Assembly (NCBI GenBank): GCA_963770375.1
Contig: CAVYPM010000008.1
Location: forward strand, 62,001-126,000
Source of the DNA: DASVBE01 sp963770375
GTDB taxonomy: Bacteria; Actinomycetota; Actinomycetes; Streptosporangiales; Streptosporangiaceae
Direction of reading: 5' to 3'
Length of the DNA stretch: 64,000 nucleotides
The position numbers and the translations under genes were made by a program. Shown here piece after piece: positions 19,288 through 27,820 of the stretch (positions are counted from its first letter, which is position 1; each line of letters starts with the position of its first letter). The notes under the pieces are model-generated. The model worked only from the letters and a program-made list of their open reading frames with translations. It searched no databases and was not told the DNA's origin.

Positions 19288-20307
19288 ATGCGTTTCGGGT
19301 ACTGGATGCCGATCTTCGGCGGCTGGCTGCGCAACGTGGCCGACGAGCAGATGCCGGTCGCCTGGCCGTACCTGCGGGACCTGGCGGTGGCGAGCGAGGA
19401 CGCCGGGTTCAGCCTGAGCCTGATCGCCGAGCTGAACCTGAACGACATCAAGGGCCACCGGGCGCCGTCGCTGGACTGCTGGACGCTGGCCCCGGCCATC
19501 GCCGCGGCGACCCGCACGCTGGAGCTGATGCTCGCGGTCCGGCCCAACTACCATTCGCCGGCGCTGACCGCCAAGGCCCTCTCCACGCTGGACGTGATCG
19601 CTCCAGGGCGTGTGTCCCTGAACGTCGTGTCGTCCTGGTGGAAGGACGAGGCCGCGCAGTACGGCGCGCCGTTCGACGTGCACGACGCGCGGTACGCGCG
19701 GACGCAGGAATGGCTGGACGTGGTCGGGCGGCTGCTCCGCGAGGACACCGTGACCCACTCGGGCCCGCTGTACCAGCTGGACGGGACCGTGCTCGAGCCC
19801 AAGCCGTCCCGCCCGCCGATGGTCTACATGGGCGGCGAGTCGCCCAGGGCCAAGGAGGTCATCGCGGCCCAGGCCGACGCGTACGTGATGCACGGCGACG
19901 CCCCCGAGGTCATCGCCGGCAAGGTGGCCGACCTGAACGGCCGCCGGGCGGAGGCCGGGCAGCCGCCGATGGTGTTCGGCGTTTCCGGCTACGTGATCTG
20001 CCGGGACACCGAGGAGGAGGCCCAGGCCGAGCTGAACCGGATCCTCGACGTCCGGTCCTCGCCCGAGGCGTACGCGTCCTACCAGGACTTCGTGGAGGGC
20101 TCGCAGCTCGAATCCCGGGTGTCGCTGGAGGAGTACAGCGTGTCCAACCGGGGCCTGCGCAGCGGCCTGATCGGCACCCCGCAGCAGATCACCGACCGGC
20201 TCCGGGCGTACGAGGACGCCGGGGTGGGCCTGATGCTGCTGCAGTTCTCCCCGCAGCGGGAGGAGATGGCCCGGTTTGGCGACTCAGTCATTAGCCAGTA
20301 CCAGTAG
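19288..20307 (+). CDS. LLM-class flavin-dependent monooxygenase (SfnG/SsuD-like)
   Basis: FMNH2-dependent monooxygenase of the bacterial luciferase-like superfamily, 339 residues, TIM barrel, cytosolic. The pattern resembles alkanesulfonate or dimethylsulfone monooxygenases: MRFGYWMPIFGGWLRN at the start, NVVSSWWKDEAAQYG in the middle, and the C-terminal VSNRGLRSGLIGTPQQI. Such enzymes use reduced flavin from a separate reductase; none is nearby. The ATG follows GGAGAGGAGTTCCCTG. The upstream ATP-grasp gene is probably in the same transcript, but no sulfonate transporter is seen, so a role in sulfur scavenging is unproven. Confidence 0.88.
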   Translation: MRFGYWMPIFGGWLRNVADEQMPVAWPYLRDLAVASEDAGFSLSLIAELNLNDIKGHRAPSLDCWTLAPAIAAATRTLELMLAVRPNYHSPALTAKALSTLDVIAPGRVSLNVVSSWWKDEAAQYGAPFDVHDARYARTQEWLDVVGRLLREDTVTHSGPLYQLDGTVLEPKPSRPPMVYMGGESPRAKEVIAAQADAYVMHGDAPEVIAGKVADLNGRRAEAGQPPMVFGVSGYVICRDTEEEAQAELNRILDVRSSPEAYASYQDFVEGSQLESRVSLEEYSVSNRGLRSGLIGTPQQITDRLRAYEDAGVGLMLLQFSPQREEMARFGDSVISQYQ

Positions 20308-20325
20308 CCGCCGCCGGCGGCCTGG

Positions 20326-21735
20326 TTAGCCCAGGGCGGCGGCGATGGCGGTGCGCAGGTCGCTGGCCTCGCGGATATCGGTGAGCGGACCGGAGCCGTT
20401 CACGGCCCCCGGGCCGGCCGGCAGGCCGCCGGAGCCCGGCGGGACGATCGCGCAGCGGAACCCCATCCGCTCGGCCTCGGCCAGGCGGCGGGACATCCCG
20501 GGGACCCGGCGGATCTCACCGGCCAGGCCGACCTCGCCGATCGCCACGACCTCCCGCGGGATGCTGAGGTCGGCTGCCGCGCTGGCCACGGCCAGGGCGA
20601 CGGCGAGGTCCACCGACGGCTCGGTGAGGCGGACGCCGCCGACGGTGGCGGCGTAGACGTCCTGGCGGCCGATCGAGGCGCCGGCCCGGCGCTGCAGCAC
20701 GGCGAGGATCATGCCGACCCGGGCGTTGTCGAGGCCGGACGTGACCCGGCGGGGGACCTCGGCGGTGGCCGGGCAGACCAGGGTCTGCACCTCGGCGACC
20801 AGCGGGCGGCGGCCTTCCATGGTGACCGTGACGCAGGTGCCGGGCACCGGCTCGGCCAGCTGCGACAGGAACAGCCCGCTCGGGTCGGGCAGGCCGGTCA
20901 GCCCGGTTTCGCCCAGCTCGAAGCAGCCGAACTCGTCCGTCGGGCCGTACCGGTTCTTCAGCGCGCGCACCGTGCGGAGCGGGGAGTTCCGGTCGCCGTC
21001 GAACTGCAGGACGACGTCGACCAGGTGCTCGAGCGCCCGCGGGCCGGCGATCGAGCCGTCCTTGGTGACGTGGCCGACGAGCACGGTGGTCAGCATCCGC
21101 TGCTTGGCCACCGCGATCAGAGCGGCGGTGATCTCACGGATCTGGGTGACGCCGCCGGGCGTGCCGTCGACGCCCGCGGCGGTGATGGTCTGCACCGAGT
21201 CGACGATCAGCAGCCCCGGCCCGACGGCCTCGACGTGCTCGAGCAGCGCGGCCAGGTCGGTCTCGGCGGCCAGGAAGAGCTTCGGGCTGACCGCGCCGAC
21301 CCGGCTGGCCCGGAGCCTTACCTGGGCCGCCGACTCCTCGCCGGTGACGTACAGCACCGGGCCGGTCTCGGCGGCCAGCGCGCCGGCCTCGAGCAGCAGG
21401 GTGGACTTGCCCACGCCCGGCTCGCCGGCCAGCAGCACGACCGCGCCGGGCACCAGGCCGCCGCCCAGCACCCGGTCGAGTTCCTCGAGACCGGTGGGCC
21501 GGGCCGCGGCCGCGCTGACGTCGATCTCGGTGATCGGCACGGCCGGCGCGGAGGCCGCCGCGGCGGCGGCCCCGGCCCGGCTGCCGCTGCGCGACCCCGG
21601 CCGCGCCGCCGCGGGCGCGACCTTGACCTCGGCGACCGTGCCCCAGCCCTGGCAGTCGCCGCACCGGCCGGCCCACCGCATCGTGCGCCACCCGCATTCC
21701 GAGCACTGGAACAGCGCGGCCGGTGACTTCGCCAT
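20326..21735 (-). CDS. radA: DNA repair protein RadA
   Basis: RecA-like branch-migration ATPase used in recombination and repair. 469 residues: zinc finger CSECGWRTMRWAGRCGDC at about 10-27, Walker A GEPGVGKS, the RadA-specific KNRYG motif (RALKNRYGPTDEFG) and a C-terminal Lon-protease-like domain without catalytic serine chemistry. The ATG at 21735 (MAKSPAALFQCSEC) is chosen because it places the zinc finger at the usual distance; an upstream in-frame start at 21831 only adds basic residues. It is convergent with the monooxygenase gene and divergent from the isomerase gene. Confidence 0.96.
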   Translation of the reverse strand: MAKSPAALFQCSECGWRTMRWAGRCGDCQGWGTVAEVKVAPAAARPGSRSGSRAGAAAAAASAPAVPITEIDVSAAAARPTGLEELDRVLGGGLVPGAVVLLAGEPGVGKSTLLLEAGALAAETGPVLYVTGEESAAQVRLRASRVGAVSPKLFLAAETDLAALLEHVEAVGPGLLIVDSVQTITAAGVDGTPGGVTQIREITAALIAVAKQRMLTTVLVGHVTKDGSIAGPRALEHLVDVVLQFDGDRNSPLRTVRALKNRYGPTDEFGCFELGETGLTGLPDPSGLFLSQLAEPVPGTCVTVTMEGRRPLVAEVQTLVCPATAEVPRRVTSGLDNARVGMILAVLQRRAGASIGRQDVYAATVGGVRLTEPSVDLAVALAVASAAADLSIPREVVAIGEVGLAGEIRRVPGMSRRLAEAERMGFRCAIVPPGSGGLPAGPGAVNGSGPLTDIREASDLRTAIAAALG

Positions 21736-21817
21736 GACCGCAGCGTAACGGCGCGGACCGACAGTCCTGTGCTGTCGGGCGGCGCCGCAGCCCGCGCGGC
21801 GGCATAAGCTGAACGCC

Positions 21818-22678
21818 GTGACTCGCCACACGGCCCACCGCGGTCCGCTGGTGGCCCTGTCCAGCGCGTCGGTGTACCCGGAGAAGACCCCCGGGGCCTT
21901 CGAGATGGCCGCCCAGCTCGGCTACGACGGCGTCGAGGTCATGGTCTCCACCGAGCTGATCAGCCAGGACGCGGCCATCCTGGCCCGGCTCTCGGACTAC
22001 CACCAGGTCCCGGTACTGGCCGTGCACGCGCCCTGCCTGCTGATCACCCAGCGGGTGTGGGGGCGCGAGCCGTGGGGGAAGCTGAAGCGCGCCGCCGAGG
22101 TCGCCGCCGAACTGGGCGCCGGGGTGGTCGTCGTGCACCCGCCGTTCCGCTGGCAGCGGGACTACGCCAGGGACTTCGAGGCGGGCCTGGCCAGCCTGGG
22201 CGACGAGACCGGCATCGTGTTCGCGGTAGAGAACCTGTACCCGCTGTCCCGCGGCGCCGAGGTGGCCGCCTACGCACCGCACTGGAACCCGGCCGAGATG
22301 GACGTCAGGCACGCCACCCTGGACCTGTCGCACACCGCCGTGTCCGGGTCCGACGCCCTGGCCATGGCCGCGGAGCTGGGCCCGCGGCTGGCCCACGTGC
22401 ACATGGCCGACGGCACCAAAATCGGGCTGCCGGACGAGCACCTGGTCCCGGGCCGGGGCTTCCAGCCCTGCGCCGAGCTGCTCCAGCAGCTGCGCGGCAG
22501 CGGCTACCGCGGCATAGTGGTGCTCGAGGTCAACACCCGCCGCGCGGCCAGCAGCCAGGAACGGCGCGACGAGCTGGCCGAGGCGCTCGCCTTCACCCGG
22601 CACAACCTGGGCCAGGACGACCTGCCCGGCGGCGGCGCTTTTACCCCTCCAGGATCAGCGTCACCGGTCCGTCGTTGA
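21818..22678 (+). CDS. Sugar phosphate isomerase/epimerase-like TIM-barrel protein
   Basis: Xylose-isomerase-like (AP endonuclease 2 superfamily) TIM barrel, 286 residues, cytosolic. Visible barrel motifs: VALSSASVYP, YDGVEVMV, VLAVHAPC, VVVVHPPF, VFAVENLYP, ATLDLSHT and LAHVHMADG, which carry the expected His, Glu and Asp metal ligands. The GTG start at 21818 has no strong ribosome site. The last 38 bases overlap the convergent dtd gene. The reaction is unknown; a sugar or polyol epimerase is possible. Confidence 0.87.
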   Translation: MTRHTAHRGPLVALSSASVYPEKTPGAFEMAAQLGYDGVEVMVSTELISQDAAILARLSDYHQVPVLAVHAPCLLITQRVWGREPWGKLKRAAEVAAELGAGVVVVHPPFRWQRDYARDFEAGLASLGDETGIVFAVENLYPLSRGAEVAAYAPHWNPAEMDVRHATLDLSHTAVSGSDALAMAAELGPRLAHVHMADGTKIGLPDEHLVPGRGFQPCAELLQQLRGSGYRGIVVLEVNTRRAASSQERRDELAEALAFTRHNLGQDDLPGGGAFTPPGSASPVRR

Positions 22679-23066
22679 CCAGCATGACCTGCATGTCGGC
22701 GCCGAAGATGCCGGTCTCCACCTCGGCGCCGGCCTCCCGCAGCGCGGCCACGAAGGCGTCCACCAGCGGCTCGGCCACCGGGCCCGGCGCGGCCGCCTGC
22801 CAGGTCGGCCGGCGGCCCTTGCTGGTCTCCCCGTACAGCGTGAACTGGCTGATCACCAGCAGCGGCGCGGCCGAGTCCGCGGCGGACTTCTCGCCGTGCA
22901 GGATCCGCAGCTGGTAGATCTTCCTGGCCAGCGCGGCCGCCTGGGCGGCGGTGTCGGTGTGGGTCACGCCGAGCAGCACGACCAGGCCGGGGCGGGGCAG
23001 GCTGCCCACCGCCTGCCCCGCCACCTCGACGCTCGCCGTGCTCGCCCGCTGGACCACCGCTCGCAT
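22641..23066 (-). CDS. dtd: D-aminoacyl-tRNA deacylase
   Basis: Removes D-amino acids (and mischarged glycine) from tRNA, protecting translation. 141 residues, standard length. Both hallmark motifs are present: SQFTLYG at about 91-97 and the Gly-cisPro motif NDGPVT near the C-terminus. The start MRAVVQRASTASVEV is typical. It overlaps the convergent isomerase gene by 38 bases, short enough to be real. Confidence 0.96.
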   Translation of the reverse strand: MRAVVQRASTASVEVAGQAVGSLPRPGLVVLLGVTHTDTAAQAAALARKIYQLRILHGEKSAADSAAPLLVISQFTLYGETSKGRRPTWQAAAPGPVAEPLVDAFVAALREAGAEVETGIFGADMQVMLVNDGPVTLILEG

Positions 23067-23118
23067 GGCTCGGCATCATCCCATGCCCCCGCTGAACCCC
23101 ACCGGACGACCAGGCCGG

Positions 23119-24228
23119 TCACGTTCCGTCGTGGCTGTGAACCCGGGGCACCAGGAGGGAACTGACCACGGCGACCTGGGCCCGGCTGAGCCGCAGGACA
23201 TCAGCCGCGGGCAGCGCGAGCACCTGCTCCGCGCGCTGCTGCATGGTCGCGAAGTCAGCCTGCGACTGCTGAACGTCGGGCGTGTTCTGGGTCAGCACGG
23301 CGTGCTGGTAGGCGGCCTCCACGGTGAGGTAGGTGTTCGTCAGGTTGACCTGGTGATTGCAGCGCACGTCCGCCACCGCGGTCGTGATCTCGGCCCGCGT
23401 CGGCGGGTTTGGCCAGATCCGGTCCGCCTCCAGGTCGACGGTCGACTTATAGCTCAGCTTGTGCTGGACCATGCAGGCTGACCAGGCCCGCTGCACCCTG
23501 AGCACCTGCGGGTCGGAGTCGGCCCAGTCCCGCGCTTCGAAGAGCATGTTCCCGACCAGGCCGAGCTCGAGATTCCCGTTGAGATTGCCGAACACCAGGG
23601 TGTTCGCCGCGCGCAGGCAGCCCAGCGGCGACGAACCCGGCCGGGCGCCAGGCACGGACCCCAGCAGCGCGCTCGCCCAGGCGGTGCCGTGCTTGCGCTG
23701 CTCCGAGGCGAAGCTGGGCAGCGGCGTGACGACCTTGGTCGCGAGCTTGAGGCCGCCGGGGGGCTGCTGAAAGCCGTACGCCCTGGCCTGGGTGAGGCTG
23801 GCCAGGCCGCCGTCCTGGTGCTCGATGAACTGGCTGAGGAGTGCCTGATCGTCGGGCTTGGGCTGGATCGGGAAGCTGAACCCGGCGGCGGTCGTGCATC
23901 GCTGGGCCACCTGGGCGGCCGCCGCGTCGAGTGTCTGCGACTGCTGGACCGACGCCTGGATGTAGGCGTCCAGGGGCAGGCTGACGGGCTCGGCCGAGCC
24001 GGCCGCCGGGACCGCGGACGGCGCGATGTGCGGCCGCACCTTATCGCCGATCGAGCCCGCGTAGGGGTTCGGCTTGATGGCGGGTGGCCCGCTGATGCCG
24101 GGCACCAGCGAGTGGCTCGCGGAGCCCGCCGCGGATCCGGGCCCGCTGGCGGCGCAGGCGGTGAGCACCGCGGTGGCCAGGGCCGCGGTCAGGACGGCGC
24201 ATCCACGCCGCAATGTCTGTGCTGGCAC
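23119..24228 (-). CDS. Putative lipoprotein of an ABC efflux operon
   Basis: Not a recognised family. 369 residues: a basic N-terminus and hydrophobic stretch ending in a lipobox (LTAC, Cys25), then a Ser/Pro/Ala linker and a helical, Gln-rich domain with several Cys residues, predicted to be anchored on the outer face of the membrane. The GTG at 24228 follows CTAGGAGTCATC, a good ribosome site. The same frame is open further upstream to a GTG at 24447 that overlaps the permease stop. That longer form would carry a second, earlier lipobox-like signal. The ABC efflux genes lie directly upstream on the same strand, so an accessory role in that system is likely. Confidence 0.72.
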   Translation of the reverse strand: MPAQTLRRGCAVLTAALATAVLTACAASGPGSAAGSASHSLVPGISGPPAIKPNPYAGSIGDKVRPHIAPSAVPAAGSAEPVSLPLDAYIQASVQQSQTLDAAAAQVAQRCTTAAGFSFPIQPKPDDQALLSQFIEHQDGGLASLTQARAYGFQQPPGGLKLATKVVTPLPSFASEQRKHGTAWASALLGSVPGARPGSSPLGCLRAANTLVFGNLNGNLELGLVGNMLFEARDWADSDPQVLRVQRAWSACMVQHKLSYKSTVDLEADRIWPNPPTRAEITTAVADVRCNHQVNLTNTYLTVEAAYQHAVLTQNTPDVQQSQADFATMQQRAEQVLALPAADVLRLSRAQVAVVSSLLVPRVHSHDGT

Positions 24229-24447
24229 GATGACTCCTAGGTTGGCTGGGGCAGCCGGTGGCTGCAAGGGCTGGGCGCCAGTGCGGGGCACGGCTACGCG
24301 TGGCCCCCGGGTGCGGGGCTCGGAGCCTGGGTGGGCTGGATGCGGGCCGGACGGCTTCACCGCGGTGCAGCCGGCGGCCGCCAGGCCGGCCTGGGTCACC
24401 ATCGCGGCGGCCAGCAGGACGCTGGCGGCCCGGCTGGCCCGCTTCAC
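24229..24447 (-). other. In-frame upstream extension with a second signal-like segment
   Basis: A GTG at 24447 overlaps the permease stop (GTGA) and opens a frame running without a stop into the lipoprotein gene. It encodes KRASRAASVLLAAAMVTQ and a lipobox-like AAGC, then about 45 Pro-rich residues. It could be the true N-terminus of the lipoprotein, or a leftover of an earlier small lipoprotein. Bases 24224-24265 nearly duplicate part of the permease gene. Confidence 0.4.
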
Positions 24448-25676
24448 CGGAGGGCCTCGGCGGGCTCGACCGCGCTGGCCCGCAGCGCCGGGTAGAGCCC
24501 GGCGAGCAGGCCGATGACGGCCCCGGCCGCCGGGGCGGCCAGCACGAGCCCGGGAGCGAGCACCGCGGTCCAGTGGTGCAGCACGGTGACGACGAGAACC
24601 GTCACCACCCCGAGGCTGGCCCCGATCAGGCCGCCGAACAGGCCGAGCGAGGTCGACTCGGCCAGGAACTGGGCCGAGATGTGCACCGGCCGCGCGCCGA
24701 GCGCCCGGCGCAGGCCGATCTCGCTCTTCCGCTCGAGGACCGCGACAAGCGTGGTGTTCGCGATCCCGATCATGCCGACGATGAGGGCGATGCCCGCCAG
24801 GGCCAGCAGCAGCGTGTTCAGGCTGGACGTCACCGTGCGCTGCAGCGAGGACCCGCTGACCGGGGTAGTCGCGGTCAGCGCGGCCGGATCGTCGGGCCGC
24901 AGTGCGACCGGGACCTGGCTGGCCACCACCGGGGCCGCGCCCAGCCGGGTGTGGATGATCATGTGGGCGGCGTTGCCGTGACCGGGCGGGCCCCAGATCC
25001 GCAGTGCTGTCCTTTCCGGCACGATGACTCCCAGGTTGAGCTGGGGCAGCCGCTGGTTGCCGGACAGGATGCCGACGACGGTAAACGGCTGGCCGCCGAT
25101 GAAGATGGCGGGCTGATCGGCCAGGCTGGTCAGGCCGAGCTGGGCCGCGGCGGGCGCCGCGACCACGGCCACGTTCTGCGCGTGGTCCTGGTGGAACCGG
25201 TTGAACAGGACGCCGGACCGCAGCGCCGCGCCACTGGCCGCGAGCGCATCGGGGGTCGCCGCGGTGACGGTCAGCCGCAGCCCGTCCGACGGGGTGCCGG
25301 GAGGCCGGGCGCTGACCGAGCCGTGCTTGAGCAACACGGTCCACCACACCCCGGCCGCGACCACGCCGTTGATCCGGCCGGCCCGCGCGTCGGCGTTGGC
25401 CGGGAAGTCCAGGGTTGGCGTCTTGGCCGCCGCCGCGGCGGCGTCGGTCACCGTGACCTCGGTGGCGTCCAGGCGGCTGAACGCGGTGCCGATCTGGCCG
25501 TTGGCGGTCTGGGACAAGCCGACGATGGCCACGAAACCGCCGATGCCCAGCACGGTGCCGAGCATGGTCAGCACGGAGCGGCCAGGGCGTTGCAGCAGCC
25601 CGGCCAGCGCCTCGTCGGCCAGATCGCGCGAGCGCAGCCGGGACGAGCCGCCCGCCTGCCGCCTAGCCGTGAACAT
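24444..25676 (-). CDS. MacB-like ABC transporter permease
   Basis: Inner-membrane subunit of a type VII (MacB/FtsX-like) ABC system, 410 residues. One helix near 35-57 (SVLTMLGTVLGIGGFVAIVG) is followed by a large extracytoplasmic domain (60-275) and three C-terminal helices, the last two within GLFGGLIGASLGVVTVLVV and GLVLAAPAAGAVIGLLAGLYP. The coupling segment KSEIGLRRALGARPVHI and the ending ALRASAVEPAEALR are diagnostic. It overlaps the ATPase gene by 14 bases. Such systems are mechanotransmitting exporters of drugs, peptides or lipoproteins; the cargo here is unknown. Confidence 0.92.
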   Translation of the reverse strand: MFTARRQAGGSSRLRSRDLADEALAGLLQRPGRSVLTMLGTVLGIGGFVAIVGLSQTANGQIGTAFSRLDATEVTVTDAAAAAAKTPTLDFPANADARAGRINGVVAAGVWWTVLLKHGSVSARPPGTPSDGLRLTVTAATPDALAASGAALRSGVLFNRFHQDHAQNVAVVAAPAAAQLGLTSLADQPAIFIGGQPFTVVGILSGNQRLPQLNLGVIVPERTALRIWGPPGHGNAAHMIIHTRLGAAPVVASQVPVALRPDDPAALTATTPVSGSSLQRTVTSSLNTLLLALAGIALIVGMIGIANTTLVAVLERKSEIGLRRALGARPVHISAQFLAESTSLGLFGGLIGASLGVVTVLVVTVLHHWTAVLAPGLVLAAPAAGAVIGLLAGLYPALRASAVEPAEALR

Positions 25677-26415
25677 GGCGCGCTCCGTCCGGCGCGGCGG
25701 CCTGCGGGCCGGGTGGCTCGGTCAGGTAGCCGTCGCGGATCGTGATCCGCCGCTGGGCACGCTGGGCGACCGCCGGGTTATGGGTGATGACCAGCAGCGT
25801 GGTCCCGTCCCGGTGCAGGCCCTCCAGCACGCCGGAGATCTCCGCGGTGGTCGCGCTGTCCAGGTTGCCGGTCGGCTCGTCGCACAGCAGCAGGGACGGC
25901 CGGTTCAGCAGCGCCCGGGCGATCGCGACCCGCTGCCGCTCGCCGCCGGACAGCGCGCTGGGCAGCGAGCCGGTCCGCTCGCTGAGGCCGACCTGGGCGA
26001 GCGCGTCCAGTGCCGCCGCGCGGCGGCCGCGTCGTGAAAGACCGGTGTAGACCTGCGCGAGCATGACGTTTTCCAGCGCTGTCCGGTGCGGCAGCAGGTG
26101 GAACGACTGGAAGACAAAGCCGATCCGCAGGGCACGGACCGCCGCGCGGCGCCGTTCCGGTGAGCCGCCCACGTCCTGGCCGTCGATCTCGATCGTGCCC
26201 TCCGTCGGCCGGTCGAGCAGGCCGATCAGGTTGAGCAGGGTCGACTTGCCCGAGCCGGACGGGCCGGTGATGGCCACGTGCTCACCGCGGCCGATGACCA
26301 GGTCGGCGGGCTTCAGCGCGCGGACCGGCGGCGGGCCCGGGTAGGTGCAGGCGGCGCCGGACAGGCGGATGACCGCCGGGGCCTCAGTGACCGCCGCCTG
26401 GCCGCGGGCCGTCAT
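25663..26415 (-). CDS. ABC transporter ATP-binding protein (MacB/LolD-like)
   Basis: Cytosolic ATPase driving the adjacent permease. 250 residues with Walker A GPSGSGKST, Q-loop FVFQSFHLLPHRTALENV, signature LSGGERQRVAIARAL, Walker B LLLCDEPTGNLDS and the switch His in LLVITHNP. Sequence features fit the LolD/MacB group. The ATG at 26415 overlaps the adaptor stop (ATGA), and the 3' end overlaps the permease start, so adaptor, ATPase and permease are one translationally coupled unit. Confidence 0.95.
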   Translation of the reverse strand: MTARGQAAVTEAPAVIRLSGAACTYPGPPPVRALKPADLVIGRGEHVAITGPSGSGKSTLLNLIGLLDRPTEGTIEIDGQDVGGSPERRRAAVRALRIGFVFQSFHLLPHRTALENVMLAQVYTGLSRRGRRAAALDALAQVGLSERTGSLPSALSGGERQRVAIARALLNRPSLLLCDEPTGNLDSATTAEISGVLEGLHRDGTTLLVITHNPAVAQRAQRRITIRDGYLTEPPGPQAAAPDGARHVHG

Positions 26416-27588
26416 GACCCGCTCCGCGCGGCGGGCGCGTAGCTCGCGCCGATGGCTACCTGGTCACCAGCGGCGAGCGACCCGCCGCTGATGGGCGCCA
26501 CGCCGACCACGCCGTTGCCGGTCACCAGGACGCGCACCGGCACCTGGACACCGGTCGCCGGTCCCGGTCAGCTTTGTCACGTACAGGCGGCCGTCAGCGC
26601 GGGCGAAGATGGCGGCCTCAGGCACCGCGAGCACCGGCCCGTCGCTGTGGGCCGCGGCGATGCTCAGCGAGACGTCCCGGCCGATCATGGACAGCGGCAG
26701 CGGGCGGCTGGTGCGGACCGTCGCGGGCAGGTAAACGCCGCCGGTCTGGCTGTGCGCAGCCGAGGTCCGCAGTGCGACAGAGACGATCCGGCCGTGGCGG
26801 GCCAGGCCGGTGGCCGGGTCCGTGACCGTGACCGGCATGCCCACCTTGACCAGCCCGCCGTCGGTGGGGTCGAGCTGGCCAGCCACCCCCGGGCGGCCCA
26901 TGGCCAGCGTGGCCAGTGACCCGGTCGGCTGCTGGCCGACGGGCCCGGCCACCTTGAGCACCCGGGCCGGGAACCGCGGCACGAACATGATCTCCGCCCG
27001 CGGGACCATCGCCTCGCCGTCCGGGCCCTTCGGCACGGTGTACCCGAGCTTGGTGTAGAACGCCGCGACCGCGGCGGCGGTCCCGGCCCCGTACGTGCCG
27101 GCCGTGTCGAAGCCCACCGGGTAGCCGATGGCGGCCAGGCCCCGCTGGAGCTGGGCGACGTCGGTTCCCGTGTCGCCGGCCGCGAGGTCGCGGTAGGCGG
27201 GCACGGTGCCACCGAAGGCGAAGAGCGGCCGGCCGGAGACCTCCACGATCACCTGGCCGGGCCGGACCGTGGCACCGCGGTGCAGGATCGCCCTGGTCAC
27301 CACGGCCAGCCCGCCGCCGGGCCCGGCCAGCCCGGCGACCTCGCGCGGGGGCTTGACCACCCCGGGAGCCTGGACCGTGCCGGTGATCACCTGACGGGTC
27401 ACCGGCGCGGACAGCCGGGTCAGCGGGGGCGGGGCCGTCTCCGCGGCCAGCTGGGCGGGCGACTTGATGGACGTGGCGGCGAGCACGCCGCCCGCGGCGG
27501 CGACCGCCGCCACGCCGGCGACGGTGAGCGCGACCGTCCGCCGCCGTCGCAGCCGCGGCGGCCTGGCCGGGTCAGATTCTGCCGTCAT
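26412..27588 (-). CDS. Membrane-anchored efflux adaptor with peptidoglycan-binding-like domain, frameshifted near its end
   Basis: Partner protein of the ABC exporter. One N-terminal membrane helix (about 17-40, after basic RLRRRRT), a lipoyl/barrel-sandwich-like part (ILHRGATVRPGQVIVEVSGR), an inserted PG-binding-like repeat (TGTDVAQLQRGLAAIGYPVG), then beta-rich membrane-fusion-protein sequence. Near 26565 (ACCGGCGACCGGTGTCC) the frame breaks; the alternative frame continues TGVQVPVRVLVTGNGVVG to a TGA overlapping the ATPase ATG. The ATG at 27588 is preferred over the GTG at 27600, because GAGGTGAG sits eight bases before it. The gene diverges from the two-component operon. Confidence 0.83.
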
Positions 27589-27668
27589 TGATGAGCTCAC
27601 CTCGGAAGAGTGCGGATCAGGACGGGCTCCATCCTCAGCAGGGAAAAAGCGATCACCGCGGGCGTCGC

Positions 27669-27685
27669 GTGTGAGTTCGGTGTGA
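27669..27685. promoter_or_regulatory. Direct hexamer repeat GTGTGA-N5-GTGTGA (11-bp period)
   Basis: Two identical hexamers at 27669-27674 and 27680-27685. Read on the minus strand they are TCACAC-N5-TCACAC, pointing toward the efflux operon. The 11-bp period is typical of OmpR/PhoB-family response-regulator sites. Likely bound by the adjacent regulator (inference). Confidence 0.5.
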
Positions 27686-27732
27686 ATGAACCCCGGGCCA
27701 CCGGGTCCGCGTTTTCATCAGGGAGGGCGGCC

Positions 27733-27760
27733 TTGATCTCACATGGAATCCACATAAAAG
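27733..27760 (+). promoter_or_regulatory. Candidate promoter for the two-component operon
   Basis: TTGATC (27733-27738) and TAAAAG (27755-27760) are separated by 16 bases, a plausible -35/-10 pair upstream of the regulator gene. It overlaps the hexamer repeats, so any bound regulator would meet polymerase directly. Confidence 0.35.
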
Positions 27761-27766
27761 TGACAT
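27739..27766 (+). promoter_or_regulatory. Triple hexamer repeat (TCACAT, CCACAT, TGACAT) at 11-bp period
   Basis: Hexamers begin at 27739, 27750 and 27761, exactly 11 bases apart, sharing ACAT. Together with the TCACAC pair on the other strand they give a consensus TCACAY in the only regulatory gap between the efflux and two-component operons. Probable operator for the OmpR-type regulator. Confidence 0.55.
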
Positions 27767-27820
27767 CAGGCCGAAGAAGCGGCGTGTTCGGATGGTGGCG
27801 TGCACAACGAGACCAGGACG

